Shown one piece after another: positions 23,051-34,329 of a stretch of DNA of 64,000 nt; positions within the stretch are counted from its first letter, which is position 1, and each line of letters starts with the position of its first letter. A model generated the notes under the pieces. It worked only from the letters and a program-made list of their open reading frames with translations, searched no databases and was not told where the DNA came from. Source of the DNA: Vesta saturnalis (taxonomy: Eukaryota; Arthropoda; Insecta; Coleoptera; Lampyridae); contig JARFJB010000935.1 in assembly GCA_036346205.1 (NCBI GenBank), positions 822,001 to 886,000 on the forward strand. The letters are read 5' to 3'. A program made the position numbers and the translations under genes.

Positions 23051-24794
23051 ACATTTATAAAATATGTCCACCTTAGTTTGTTTGAAGGTGTTGTGCGGCG
23101 CCACAAAACGGCAAGCAGAATTCGCCAAAACGTTATAGAGGTTTTGTGTACAAATTGTAGCAACATTCTATATCAACATTTCTTACCATCTTTACCGGAA
23201 AGAACAATAATAAGTCTATGGTTCTATAAGAATATTTTTTTAAGTTTTCTTTCTATTAAACAAAATACTGTGTATTAAGACTAACAGATAATTATTGCCA
23301 TTTTTAACAATGTACTCTTTTGCTATTTCTTACGAAGAAATTAAAACATAATCATTGTACAGTTATAAATAAACTCTTAGAAATTTTTCAACTAAACTTT
23401 GAAAACGCTTGTAAATGAGTAGCGTGGAAAGTTCCGCAATGATGTGCATTAATTAGAAAACTCAAGATTCTTATACTGTACCTTGAATACATGGCAATAC
23501 GTAGAAAAAGCAATACAACTACACTCTTCTTAAGAGTGTGCAATAAATAGCTTTAAAAATTTTGAAGTTTACGCTTGTTTGCCTTACTTTAACGAGATCT
23601 CGTCATCAAATAAATTTTTCCTTTCTTAATATTTCTTTTGTGTTTTATGTTCAAATTATTTTTGTCTCTCATATTTCGTTAACTGAGAGACATTTCATTT
23701 GCACAGCTTTTTAATGTTCATCCAGTTTTTCAAATTATTTTGCTAATATATTTATAGTCTGTATGCCTCAATGTTTTTCAAGCAGCACATTTTTAATTTC
23801 TGGATAAATACAAATGTATTCCCAAATAAGATGGTTTTCTTTCTTATCTAATAATTTTATAAAAGATTTTTTTATACATTTCATAAAGAAGCATTAATCT
23901 TACACTTCTGAAAAAGCACAAATCTTAAATAGCTCATTCTTGTTAATTTTAATTAAAAAGACCATTTCACAATACCAGTAAATTTTAATTAAAACGCATT
24001 CTCAATTTTTGCAACAAGCCTAGCGCAAGAAGTCTATTAGTAAAATCTTTAATATAGGTACGGTATACAAAATATTTGAGAAAATTCTTGAGTTGTACAT
24101 AAATTTAGATGTTGTCGGGTCTTCGAAAAATACCGAAATAGATTATTTGACATTGATAAGACACGAAGAGTGAGAACCCTCCGTGAAGGATTTCGTATAA
24201 AATGAAATAGAATTCCCAAAAAAAAATATATGAACAAAGAATAGGTCAAAGCATATCCGGATTCATCTTTCCATGTATATGCCAACAAAAACCTTGTCTA
24301 TTCACAAAAAATATTATGATAGAATCTAATAATCCTTAACGCATGTTTAAAAATTCCAGTAATTGTATTTAAATTGGCTTTAGCAAGATACGCTTTCGAA
24401 TATTTACTTACCGACATTATGCTTAGGCACAACTACTTCGTTTAGATACTTATGTCCAAAAGTTTGTTCGAAACGCAAGCCACAGCACAAGTATAAAGTG
24501 GGTGTAAATTCTATTATTTGCTTTAAACTTTGTTAAACCTCTTATGATAAACTGCTTTATGTGTGTTTACCACAAGTATTCTAATATTAGTAACATCCAT
24601 TTTCAAGGTTCCCTAGGATTGATCTAACATTTAATTGGGCTGACAAGTATTGTATTCTTCGGTGTTGATTCGCAAATACAAGTATCAATTTTAAATTAAC
24701 TTTCAAGAAATCTGAATTGTGTGCTTAAAACATCAAGAATATGAAATTATTATAAGTTTTTGTTATGAACGAATAAGTTCAAAGGTAAATGTGT
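23051..24794. other. Intergenic, no gene seen
   Basis: AT-rich. Frames 23078-23278 (+) and 24049-24288 (-) show no domain. Confidence 0.5.
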
Positions 24795-25125
24795 AATTAA
24801 AAATTATTATTAATTTTATTAAATACATAAATAGAAAGTTTACCTCGAGTAGGGTTTGAACCTATGACCTGTACTTTGCTAGAGTACCGCGCTAACCAAC
24901 TGCGCCATCAAGGTTCAAGCTCCAATCGATGTAAATTTTGTCTTTATGTATGTAGAACTGATGTAAATTCTAAATATAATAATTTAAGATTAGTCAAGTT
25001 GCTTTGGTATGTGTGAATCCTTGCGACACTGTAGGCTCACATTCCATTAATATAAGTAATTTGATAGTAATCTCATCTAATTTAGAATTTACATCAGTTC
25101 TACATACATAAAGACAAAATTTATT
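24795..25125 (-). repeat. Dispersed repeat with tRNA-like unit (copy 2), palindromic
   Basis: This is the same repeat as 4743-5015, including the tRNA-like unit and both flanks. Here the sequence after the unit forms a foldback: ATGTAAATTCTAAAT near 24961-24976 is matched by ATTTAGAATTTACAT near 25079-25095, and TTTTGTCTTTATGTA by TACATAAAGACAAAA. The segment between the arms is inverted relative to copy 1 (GTTGCTTTGG.. here, CCAAAGCAAC there). The frame 24994-25233 (-) lies across it and is not a gene. Confidence 0.75.
24842..24914 (-). tRNA. tRNA-like sequence, second copy, AGC anticodon
   Basis: The same cloverleaf as 4791-4862 with a D loop one base longer (GCGCAGTTGGTTAGCGC, closer to a canonical tRNA). 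The anticodon stem-loop GTACT-CTAGCAA-AGTAC and the T loop are retained; two T-arm and two acceptor-side bases differ. The shared flanks mark it as repeat-borne. Confidence 0.55.
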
Positions 25126-25192
25126 TTTTTTTATTACTTGAATTGATCGGCCTATTTCCAAGATTTTGCGTTTATAGCGCAAAGTTTCGGAA

Positions 25193-25280
25193 GCCGACCC
25201 TGCTTGACTACTCTCAGATTCGAACTTTGGCACATTTCATTTACAAGTGTGACACCTTTAGCGCTGAGCCACTGGGTAAT
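25193..25280 (-). tRNA. Degenerate tRNA-like sequence
   Basis: On the minus strand GATTACCCAGTGGCTCAGCG resembles an acceptor plus D arm (box A-like). About 40 nt later AAGTTCGAATCTGAGAGTAGTC gives a box B-like GTTCGAATC and an acceptor partner (GTAGTC with GATTAC). The loop CTTGTAA would put TGT in the anticodon, but its stem pairs poorly. It is probably a decayed tRNA-derived unit. Confidence 0.35.
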
Positions 25281-25795
25281 CCAATTTATATTTTTAGAAC
25301 ACACGGTTATCAAATTTTTGTTAAAACTTTATTTGTAGAAAATAAAATTGCTGTGATCAAAACTTGTTATTTAGTTATTACATGTACTGCCCTTTAGTGG
25401 TAATTCGACGGAAGCAACAGATACTTTTAAGGCTGTGGTTTGAAATCAACAAGAAAATTGTAAAATTCCTATAGGTACTAATGTAAGTTTAAACTTTTGA
25501 ATATAATTTGTAATACAGCAATTACAGAAACTTATAAAATTTGTACTATTGAAACAGTAAATATAAGTCTTTAATTTTCCAATCTAAAGGTATTTCTTAA
25601 TACAGCGACTATAGAAAATGAAGTCGATACGAATGAATAAAATCTCGGTTTTTGCACATTACAAGTTTGATTTAGATATGACAACTTGTCATATCACTTT
25701 GTAGCAAATTTTATCGCCAATTCAATTACATAACAAAAAATAGGGTATTTCATTAAAAAAAAATTAATTTCATTACATTTTAACCCAGGCTGAAA
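25281..25795. other. No gene seen
   Basis: AT-rich spacer without recognisable elements. Confidence 0.5.
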
Positions 25796-26120
25796 AGTAT
25801 AAATTTAGGTAAGATTTTTATTTTAAAAAATGCATACGATAAAGGCACCTTTAAACTACAAACCTTATTGGATTTTTTACCCTTTTATCTCAAACCAAAT
25901 AGGAGTTGTAGTCCATTTTGTAAACGTCAACCAGCTGTCAAGATTTCGGAAAATAACTTTTATCTCAAAAAACGTAATAGATGGACATGGTATAGCTTCA
26001 ATAAAAAAGATTCAAATTTATGGTTCCCATCTAAAAATGTAAAGATATATAGGGTGTTCCATTAAAACTAACAAAGTAGATGGCGACTTACGGAATAACT
26101 GGAAACGCTAGAAGTCTGAA
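25796..26120. mobile_element. Fragment of a long-TIR ITm terminal repeat
   Basis: The segment around 26045-26120 (TATAGGGTGTTCCATTAAAACTAACAAAG..GGCGACTTACGGAATAACTGG) aligns by eye with the 8097-8150 arm (CCATTTAAAATAACAAAG..GGCTACTTCCGGTATAACCGG). The upstream 25.8-26.04 kb stretch has the same AT-rich style with a TATCTCAAAAAACGTAATAGATGGACATGG block resembling the arm interior. The short frames 25830-26042 and 25868-26065 are not genes. Confidence 0.5.
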
Positions 26121-26210
26121 AATATTTTAGTTGAAGGGAACGCAATCACTTATACCTGATTCCAAATATATAAATGTAGCTCATTCTGCATGTTGCGCCG
26201 TAACCTATTG

Positions 26211-26212
<2 letters not shown>

Positions 26213-26295
<83 letters not shown>
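26213..26295. repeat. (TA)n microsatellite
   Basis: About 40 TA units immediately outside the 3' end of the minus-strand PLE copy. Confidence 0.95.
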
Positions 26296-26297
<2 letters not shown>

Positions 26298-26413
26298 TAG
26301 GAAGGTAATCTTGACTGTGTGGAAATTCAAATTGATCAATTTATATTGAGGGAGCAGTCATCTATTCATGTCTAATTAGGCCAGGGTTTAAAAGAAAACT
26401 CTTTGATATTTGT

Positions 26414-26450
26414 CAAGCTTTCGAGATAAATTTTAATCTCTTTTTCAAGA
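26414..26450 (-). ncRNA. Decayed hammerhead-like motif at a PLE 3' end
   Basis: On the minus strand TTGAAAAAG is followed by a GAGAT/ATCTC stem and then GAAAGC. Relative to the hammerhead core (CUGANGA, stem II, GAAA), the first block carries C-to-T and G-to-A changes; stem II and GAAA are kept. PLEs of several phyla are known to carry hammerhead motifs. Activity is not expected in this form. Confidence 0.4.
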
Positions 26451-27212
26451 CAGCTGGAAGCAAGAAAAACGAGATAATATTGTTTTATAGGAGCATGTCT
26501 TAAATTAAATCATCTAATAATGAAACTTACATGTCGTGAGGCTAAAATAGAAGTAACATTATTTCTTAAACAGAAGGACATCAATTAATCTTGCTATTAC
26601 AACGGGAAAACACCAATACATAATTTTAAAACAAAACAATTTTTTTATAAAAATATAACAGAGGAAAACCCCCTAAGATTGTATGACATAAACAGCGGTG
26701 TAATATTACATTGAAGTTAAATTGCTATATTATTAGAAATTAAAAATGAAACGACTGAATACAATATTGACAAATTTGTAACCGTGTGGACGGCGAGATA
26801 ACCTGTTTACCATTTGTTTATACTATACACAACAATTGGGAGAAAGGAGATATTAATATACGATAAAACAGACTAAGTAAACATTAAACTATAAAGCCAT
26901 AAAATACATATAAACTGAAATAATTAAACAACATAATTTAACTAACCAAGTAAAAACACGTAAACAACCCATAAGACACACTATTAAAAAGGTTACTTTT
27001 TATCTAATGTAAGGATATAACTATAGATACTACTAAGGTTTTTTATATCCGATTTTTTGTTGACCGTAGGATTTTGATTAATATGTATCATCTCTGAAAA
27101 AATTCTTTTATCAAATTTAACACGGACTGTATTATTTTCGCGTTACTATAACCGAACCCATGTTTTTCATTAATAGCATGTTCGGCTAGAGCGCAAGATA
27201 ACTTCTTACGCT

Positions 27213-27777
27213 TCACATCACTTTTATGCGATGTGATCTACCCAACAAACATCTCTGTGTTTGACCAATGTATAACCTATTACAATCCGAACACGGTATA
27301 TCGTAGATCACATTGGATTTTTCTAGAGCTTTAAGTGGCGTTTTTGTTCTAGTGTAAAGGAGAGAAACCGTTTTAATATTTTTGGTACCTATTTTTCGTT
27401 CTTTTAGATTTTGAAGGAAGTGTATTAATTTGGGAGTTAGGTTAGGGTTAAAAGGTAACATAATTAGTTTTTTTAACTTCTGTGGCCTGATTATCCTGGT
27501 CTACATCAACAAAATTAGAATTAGAATTGTGTTCATCTTTGTTATGCTTATAGGTAGTAAATAGCATTTTATTGATAATAGCCTTTGGAAAAGAGTTTTC
27601 TATCAAGACACCCCTTAGTAATGTCAGTCCTTTATTAGTATAATTCGTATGCTTTATCACTCTAGCCTTCAGGGCTAATATCAAGTTTGTTTTAATCCTG
27701 AAAGGATGTTGAGAGTGATAACTAATGAACCTATTGCTACAAGTGCTACAAATGTCGAAAACACCAAGTATTTCCAA
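27213..27777 (-). pseudogene. PLE C-terminal coding remnant (RT end, linker, GIY-YIG)
   Basis: Frame 27448-27777 begins at the junction and enters the PLE at SNRFISYHSQH, the end of the RT region, continuing through GLTLLRGVLIENSFPKAI. Frame 27213-27461 contains NLTPKLIHFLQNLKE, then VIYDIPCSDCNRLYIGQTQR, the GIY-YIG endonuclease signature. It ends at the same frameshift (after GRSHRIK) found in the plus copy. The palm motifs of the RT are absent because the copy is 5'-truncated. Confidence 0.85.
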
Positions 27778-27812
27778 AACACATTAATCATGGAACAGTA
27801 AACATTAATAAC

Positions 27813-30079
27813 ATGCTTCACCATCATTCAGGAAAGACAGGAAGAAAAATACACAATTTCAACACAAGGTTAAAGAAAAATTTGTTAAACTTACAAATAA
27901 AATCCACTTTCTCAGAACTACAATTTTTTGATAACTCGCTTAAAGATATTATAATGGAACTGAGCTCCGTGCTCCCCATTCACATATTAAACGGTTTTAA
28001 GTATAAGCAAAATATTAAATATAATAGGTTATATTACAAAATCAAACAAAAGAATATCCAAAAATTTGAGAAACTGAGAAAGGAAGAGTTCACCACTATA
28101 TCTTTCCAAGATAAGTGGTTTTAAAATCTCACTGATGTTGATTTTCCTACGAATGTTAAAAAACTTATCTCACTAGGTCCAACATTTTTTTTATACCCTA
28201 ATAGGAAAGATTTCAAAATTTCAACTTTATTAGCTGACATAGAGTGTGCTATAAATAAATTGCCTGACGAAGAAAAAGACATTGTGAGATCAAAATGTAC
28301 TAATGTAATTACTAACTGCTTACATAATACTATTAAAAATGACCATACGTTAGATAAGATATTTTTAAAAAGTAAAAAATTCTTAAATGAACACCCAGAA
28401 ATCTACATCGTGAGAAGTGATAGAGGTAATGTGTCTGTGGCAATGTACAAGGATGTGTATATTAATAAAAGTACAGCATTACTTAAAGGTGATAAACACT
28501 ATATTAAACTTCAGAACAATCCTAGTTGTACATTGCAACAGAAAGCTAATAAATTAGTGTCGAAACTTAGGGATGAAAATAAAATTTTCACCCAGGTTGC
28601 TAAGGCTCTCACGATATATAATTCTGTAGCTCCTAGATTTTACACGTTACCGAAAATCCATAAAGATACACTAACTATGAGACCAATTGTGTCTTCCATT
28701 AACGCTCCTAATGGCAAATGGGCCAAATATCTTACTGAAATTTTGACTAAAACGTATAATAATAACAACGATTATTATATTAAAGATTCGATTGCCTTCA
28801 GCTACTACATTAATAATTTAAGAATCCCCGTTGGATATATTCTAGTTAGCTTTGATGTCGTTTCCTTTTTTACCAACTTACCTCTCCAAGTTGTCCTGAA
28901 AAGCATTAACAAACATTGGAATGACATCACTTTAAACTGTAATCTGAACTTTACTTAGGTTCATATTTGAATCGAATACCTTAGTTTTTAATAATGAATG
29001 CTACAAACAAATTTTTGGTACCCCAATGGGATTATCAATTTCTCCCATTCTATGCAATTATGTACTTGATGGTCTTATAGATGAGTGTTCTACCAAGATT
29101 CCCTTTTGCGTCCCCTTTATTAAACGTTATGTAGATGACATCTTATTAGCCTTACCCGAAGACAAAGTAGATTTTGTGTTGAATTTATTTAATAACTATA
29201 ATGAACATTTACAATTTACTTGTGAGAAAGAAGACAATCGTTGTATCCCCTTCTTATATATGTTAGTCCACCGTGACACGAACAATACCCTCAAAACAGA
29301 ATCGTACAGAAAACCCACTTGTAGCAATAGGTTCATTAGTTATCACTCTCAACATCTTTTCAGGATTAAAACAAATTTGATATTAGTCATGAAGGCTAGA
29401 GTGATAAAGCTTTCTCATCCGGATTATACTAATAAAGGGCTGACATTACTAAGGGTGTCTTGATAGAAAACTCTTTTCCAAAGGCTATTATTAATAAAAT
29501 GCTATTTACGACCTATAAGCATAACAAAGATGAACACAATTCTAATTCTAATTTTGTTGATGTAGACCAGGATAATCAGGCCACAGAAGTTAAAAAAACT
29601 AATTATGTTACCTTACCTTTTATACCTAACCTAACCCCCAAATTAATACACTTCTTTCAAAATCTAAAAGAACTAAAAATAGGTACTAGAAATATTAAAA
29701 CGGTTTCTCTCCTATACACTAGAACAAAAACCCCACTTAAAGCTCTAGAAAAATCCAATGTGATCTACTCTATACCGTGTTCGGATTGTAATAGGTTATA
29801 CATTGGTCAAACATAGAGATGTTTGTTGGGTAGATCACATCGCATAAAAGTGATGTGAAGCGTAAGAAGTTATCTTGCGTTCTAACCGAACATGCTATTA
29901 ATGAAAAACATGGGTTCGGTTATAGTAACGCGAAAATAATAGAGTCCGTGTTAAATTATGATAAAAGAATTTTTTTAGAGATGATACATATAAATCAAAA
30001 TCCTACGGTCAACAAAAAATCGGATATAAAAAACCTTAGTAGTATCTATAGTTATATCCTTACATTAGATAAAAAATAA
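27813..30079 (+). pseudogene. PLE reverse transcriptase / GIY-YIG protein, near full length but broken
   Basis: The frame opens at 27813 (MLHHHSGKTGRK), has one in-frame TAA near 28122, and continues in the same frame to about 28956. RT motifs appear in order: RFYTLPKIHK, MRPIVSSINAP, SFDVVSFFTNLP (palm motif A), then after a frameshift IFGTPMGLSISP (motif B) and KRYVDDILLA (catalytic YVDD). Further frameshifts lie near 29455 and 29848, with a TAG near 29814. The endonuclease VIYSIPCSDCNRLYIGQT and the C-terminal HAINEKHGFGYSN block follow. In full it would be roughly 750 residues, typical for a PLE. It acts in retrotransposition when intact; here it cannot be translated whole. Confidence 0.9.
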
Positions 30080-30604
30080 CCTTTTTCATAGTGTGTCTTA
30101 TGGGCTGTTTACGTGTTTTTACTTGGTTAGTTAAATTATGTTGTTTAATTATTTCAGTTTATACGTATTTTATGGCTTTATAGTTGAATTTTTACTTAGT
30201 CTGTTTTATCGTATATTAATATCTTCCTTCTCCCAATTGTTGTGTATAGTATAAACAAATTGTAAACAGGTTATCTCGCAGTCCACACGGTTACAAATTT
30301 GTCAATATTGTATTCAGTCGTTTTATTTTTAATTTCTAATAATATAGCAATTTAACTTCAATGTAATAGTACACCGCTGTTTATGTCATACAATCATAGG
30401 GGTTTTTTCTCTGTTATATTTTTATAAACAAATTGTTTTGTTTTAAAATCATGTATTGGTGTTTTCCCGTTGTAATAGCAAGATTAATTGACGTCCTTCT
30501 GTTTAAGAAATAATGTTTCTTCTATTTTAGCCTCACGACATGTAAGTTTTATTATGATGATTTAATGCATGGCATGCTCCTATAAAACAATATTATTGGG
30601 ATCC

Positions 30605-31660
30605 ACATGGGTTTTATTTCTACACTAGCTAGACTTATCGCATTTTCTGCTATCCCGATGTACGTAGCTTCTTTGCGTTTTCGGCGAGTTGTGTTCTTGT
30701 CCATTGTCACTATCTGTATTTTATCCCATTGGATACGGTGGTCTTCGTTCCAGACAAGTTCGGCAATTCTTCATCTTACTTTGCGGAGTTCTCACTTTGA
30801 ATAGTCTACTGACCTGTCCTATGTATGCTGCGCGGCAATTGCATGGTAGTATACACAATTCTAGGAATTGTGGTCTTCATTGTGTGGTTTGGTTTTGGTT
30901 AGTATTCCCTGGAGCATACTTGTCAATATGGAGACAATGCGTACTTTCATTTACTACATATCATTCGTATTTTCTCTGAGGTACCTTGTATATGTGATAC
31001 TACTGCTGTATATTTCGGTTCTTTTTTACGGTTACCCTTTTCCTGTTTAGGTCAAGTATTAGATGGGGGTAGTCATTTCCTTGAAGTGTTTCAGTGTCTA
31101 GGTCCTCTTGTTTCGAACATGTTGTTCTCGCTCTACCCTACAAGCATCTTGCCACGCCTAACTTTACGGTTTTGCAGATTGAAATTGTAGTCTAGGTACC
31201 TCCCCGTGTAGGTAGGTTTCCAGTATTCACTTGTCGTAAAAGTGTTGTCATTCCTGTGCACCAGTACATCCACGAATAGCAGTTTTTGTTCCAATTCCAT
31301 TGTGGAGGGTGTGCGGATATTTAGGTCATCTAGGAATTCATCCAGCTTATGCTTGCTGTGCTATCAAACTACTAACGTATCATCCACGTATCTAGGTCAC
31401 ATGTTTGGTTTTTCCGTAAATTCGGATTTTGAATAGTCTTCAAAGTCTTCCATATATGTGTATATATGGAATATAATGCCAGCTTGTTTATGGATGTTTC
31501 AAGCTTTCTGAAAAGTTGCTTGACTTCGGGGCCGTACCGAGTTACCAATTGTGTTTTGTAACTGTGGTTTCGTATAAGTAGAGTTATTCACCCTATTGCC
31601 CCAGCTTTTGCTTCTATAAAGCGTTGGAAGCGGACTGTGCTTCCCTCATCAAAATTAGAC
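30605..31660 (-). pseudogene. Penelope-like element, third family, internally deleted
   Basis: On the minus strand, from 31660 downward, a Leu/Arg-rich N-terminal piece (TRYGPEVKQLFRKLE) passes directly into YMEDFEDYSKSEF and PRYVDDTLVV (the catalytic motif, near 31390). TMELEQKLLFVDVLVHRND, YWKPTYTGRYLDYNF, LPCNCRAAYIGQVSR (GIY-YIG, near 30825) and WNEDHRIQWD, RKRKEATYI at the C-terminus follow. The N-terminal piece abuts the catalytic motif too closely, so most of the RT fingers and palm are deleted. Several stops are present. The plus-strand frames at 30607-31436 are shadows. Confidence 0.85.
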
Positions 31661-32142
31661 CTGAAGGATTGTTTTCGCACTTTTACTTTAGAGTTCTTAC
31701 TTTACCCTTAGAAACGGAAGGTTGTCTATTTTGTAACACTAAGGAAGAATAATTTCATTATAATTGTTCTTAAATTGTGAGAACATGTGCCGACATTGTA
31801 TGGATTTTAGGTTCTTTATGAAACGACTCTCTCAACAAAGACTGTCGTACTTAGAACTTGGTTATTCTGAGATGTTTGTGATTGAAATAACAGAAATAAT
31901 CTATATCCGTTAATTTTTTAATTGTAAGTGCTAAATCTTTCGTTTTTTAACAAAGCAAAAATTATGTAAATGTAAATTGATGTAGAGAAAAAATAATCCA
32001 GAAACATATCTTTTGGATTTAAATGACTTACTACAGTCTTCGTCGACAACTTACTAAAGTAACAAACCAGACAAAACTGAAATATTTTCTATTTGTAGAT
32101 AACAATAACTAATTAATATTCAGACATAATACAAAGCTATTC
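31661..32142. other. No gene seen
   Basis: AT-rich sequence between the third PLE and the candidate two-exon frame. Confidence 0.5.
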
Positions 32143-32536
32143 TCATTCAGAACCATCCTCGTGGTCAATAAAACGTTCTTCTTGGTGGCTATCCTTATTT
32201 GCAGACCGAAGAGAGTTGTAAAAGCCATGATACATATGTGATATCAAATTGGCCCTACATAAATCCAAAAGACATTGTAATTTTTTACCATCAATTGGTA
32301 ACAACCCTTGGTATAATCTTGCTAATTGATATTCCTCTTTTCGTTTTCGTACATTTCGTTTGTAATCAAAGTTCTCCATAATCATCTACAAAATTATATG
32401 TAAGAACACTTTATTAACACTTTACCCGCTTAACATACCTGGTCCAGCGTTTCCCTGAATCTATAAAATTCTACGATCTTCGTGAGAATACTCATCAGAA
32501 GAAAAGGTATCTGCTTCAGCATCGATCGTTTCCAAA
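32143..32536 (-). CDS. Candidate two-exon gene fragment, unrecognised product
   Basis: The minus-strand frame 32143-32385 (MIMENFDYKRNVRKRKEEYQ... to ...DHEDGSE, stop) is preceded by a consensus splice acceptor TTTTGTAG ending at 32386. A consensus donor CCAG/GTATGT lies at 32439/32438, giving a 53-bp AT-rich intron. The upstream exon is open in the same phase for about 30 codons from an ATG near 32527 (MLKQIPFLLMSILTK). The second exon is charged: Arg/Lys-rich at its start, an LLPIDGKKLQCLLDLCRANL helix-like middle and an acidic end. I do not recognise a family. It may be a small host gene, a terminal exon, or a transposon ORF2-type protein. The intron is what sets it apart from background frames. 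Confidence 0.4.
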
Positions 32537-32694
32537 ATAAAATTCTTTAAATTATTGCATAATTATTACAATGTAAAGTTTCCTAATTGTCATTGTGAGT
32601 TACTATAGTATTGTAGGGATAAACTTACGGTATTGTGGAGAGTGCCTAGTAATTAAGAAAATTCTTCAAAACATTTTTTTTTAATTTCTAAATA

Positions 32695-32897
32695 CAAAAA
32701 ATATCTGGCGTAGAACAACACATGACCTTCAAACCTACAAAATGGTAATTAAACGAATTGAAATAATTTTAATAATAATTTTTAAGGATAATTATACAAC
32801 TGTTTTTATAAGTTCATAACGAAAATAGGCCACATTGTAAAAACAAAACCAATAATCTATGTCAAACAAACGTTTAAGACTTCATGTCAGATTGCGG

Positions 32898-32905
<8 letters not shown>
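32695..32905 (+). repeat. Dispersed repeat A copy
   Basis: TATCTGGCGTAGAACAACAC..ACCTACAAAATGG..GGCCACATTGTAAAAAC..GTTTAAGACTTCATGTCAG matches units at 49.76-49.97 and 49.98-50.18 kb and, inverted, 33.93-34.32 kb. It runs into a TA microsatellite. Confidence 0.7.
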
Positions 32906-32980
<75 letters not shown>

Positions 32981-32992
32981 ATATATATACAT
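32899..32992. repeat. (TA)n microsatellite
   Basis: About 38 TA units followed by GTGTATATATATAC. Confidence 0.95.
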
Positions 32993-33057
32993 GATTTAAC
33001 GCAAATCCATTCTTTTATGATAGGATAACATTTTACTTATAAGATTTTGAATTTGCA

Positions 33058-33089
<32 letters not shown>

Positions 33090-33165
33090 GCAGGCATGGA
33101 CGCATGCAAGCATACACGCACGCACGCACCCAAGCACACGCACGCACCCAAGCACACGCACGCAT
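33058..33165. repeat. CA / CGCA simple repeat
   Basis: A CA run at 33058-33086 is followed by CGCACGCACCCAAGCACA units, two of which are direct repeats of about 20 bp. Confidence 0.85.
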
Positions 33166-33389
33166 GAACGCTGACGTACAGCAGCCTTTATTTTTGTTTA
33201 ACTAACTTCCTTTAATTTCTGAATGAAAATTAAGTTGTGGAAAGGTTTATCGTTATACACAGTTCCACACAGTTACCACGGCTATTACCTTTCAACTTAC
33301 GTATACATATGTAGTGCAGGTATAGAAAAGGTATGCAATGGACTTCTTTCTCTAACCCTAAATCGACATATCAGATTATTTTACAATTA

Positions 33390-33545
33390 TGTGTGTGTGT
33401 GTGTGTGTGTGTGCGTGCGCGCGTGCCTACGTGCGTGTTGGTGAGCGGTTGCGCGTGTGGGGCAGCGCGTATGCGTGTCCGTGTGTGTGTGCATGTGTGT
33501 GCCTGAATGCGTGTTGGCGTGAGTGTGCGCGTGTGCGGTTGCGCA
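33390..33545. repeat. GT / GTGC-rich simple repeat
   Basis: TGTG run followed by GTGCGTGCGC and degenerate GTGTGC units. The frame 33223-33444 runs into it and is not a gene. Confidence 0.85.
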
Positions 33546-34329
33546 TTTGAAGATATAAAAATAGCAAGGTATAGACCTTAAATATGATATATGTTCTATG
33601 CAATTTTCTGATACAACCCGTAATTTAGCGACAAAAAAATTTCTAAGATAGAATTCAAGTGTTTAATTTTTTCAATATCTGGATAACGATTAATTTTAGA
33701 AAAAGTGTAGACATGTTTTTCAAAGAAAATTTAATTTTTCATAACTTCTCTTCATAAACTTTCTCAATGTAACGCAAGGTAGGTCTAAAAATTAATTAAA
33801 TATGAATGAAAATGGTTAAACCGTATTGCTGATGTCTTATAGTAGCGGGTGGCTATGGAATTATTTTTAAGTTAACATGTATTTATGTCTATTAATCACT
33901 GTCTGTCATGAAATTTTAAACGTCATTATGACATAGATTATTGTTTTTGATTTTACAATGTTGTTTGTTTTCATTATGGGCGTATAAAGAAAAGTTTGCC
34001 TAGTTATAATTAAAGTTATAACTGAAATTATTTCATTTCTTTTAATTTCCACTTTGTAGGTTGGAAAGTCGTGTGTTGTTTCACACCAGATATTTTAAGT
34101 TAGCATCTACATGTCCATTAAACTCTACCTGCAAGAAGCTTTAAATATCTCTTTGACAAAGATTATTGCTCCTGTTTTTACAATGTTGTCTATTTTCGTA
34201 ATGAACGTATTATAAAAGAAGCTCTAAAATTATTCTAAAAAATTTTTTATTAAAATTATTTCATTATCTTTAATTTTCATTTTGTAGGTTGGGAGTTCGT
34301 GTGTTGTTCCACACCAGATATTATTTAGG
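33546..34329 (-). repeat. Repeat F plus two repeat A units (left arm of inverted structure)
   Basis: 33548-33690 matches 18110-18260. The rest contains two units ending CTACAAAATGAAAATTAA/CTTTGTAGGTTGG style blocks with TTCACACCAGATATTTTAAG and TTCCACACCAGATATTATTTAG. The same two units occur inverted at 49758-50340. No coding content. Confidence 0.75.

Larger units (their letters stand above)
26383..30595. mobile_element. Head-to-head pair of Penelope-like elements (family 2)
   Basis: A 5'-truncated minus-strand copy (about 26383-27777) is joined head-to-head to a longer plus-strand copy (about 27800-30595). The shared arms (about 26484-27745 and 29318-30592) cover the end of the RT, the linker, GIY-YIG and the 3' untranslated region and are highly similar in inverted orientation. 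The minus copy extends about 100 bp further at its 3' end than the plus copy, which stops near 30595. Inverted, partly truncated tandem copies are a known PLE arrangement. Confidence 0.85.

Noticed and set aside
23078..24288. Short frames at 23078-23278 and 24049-24288
   Set aside because: No domain, no repeat membership and no splice support; indistinguishable from background.
30607..31436. Hydrophobic plus-strand frames that look like membrane proteins
   Set aside because: They are antisense shadows of the third PLE, whose minus-strand motifs are clear.
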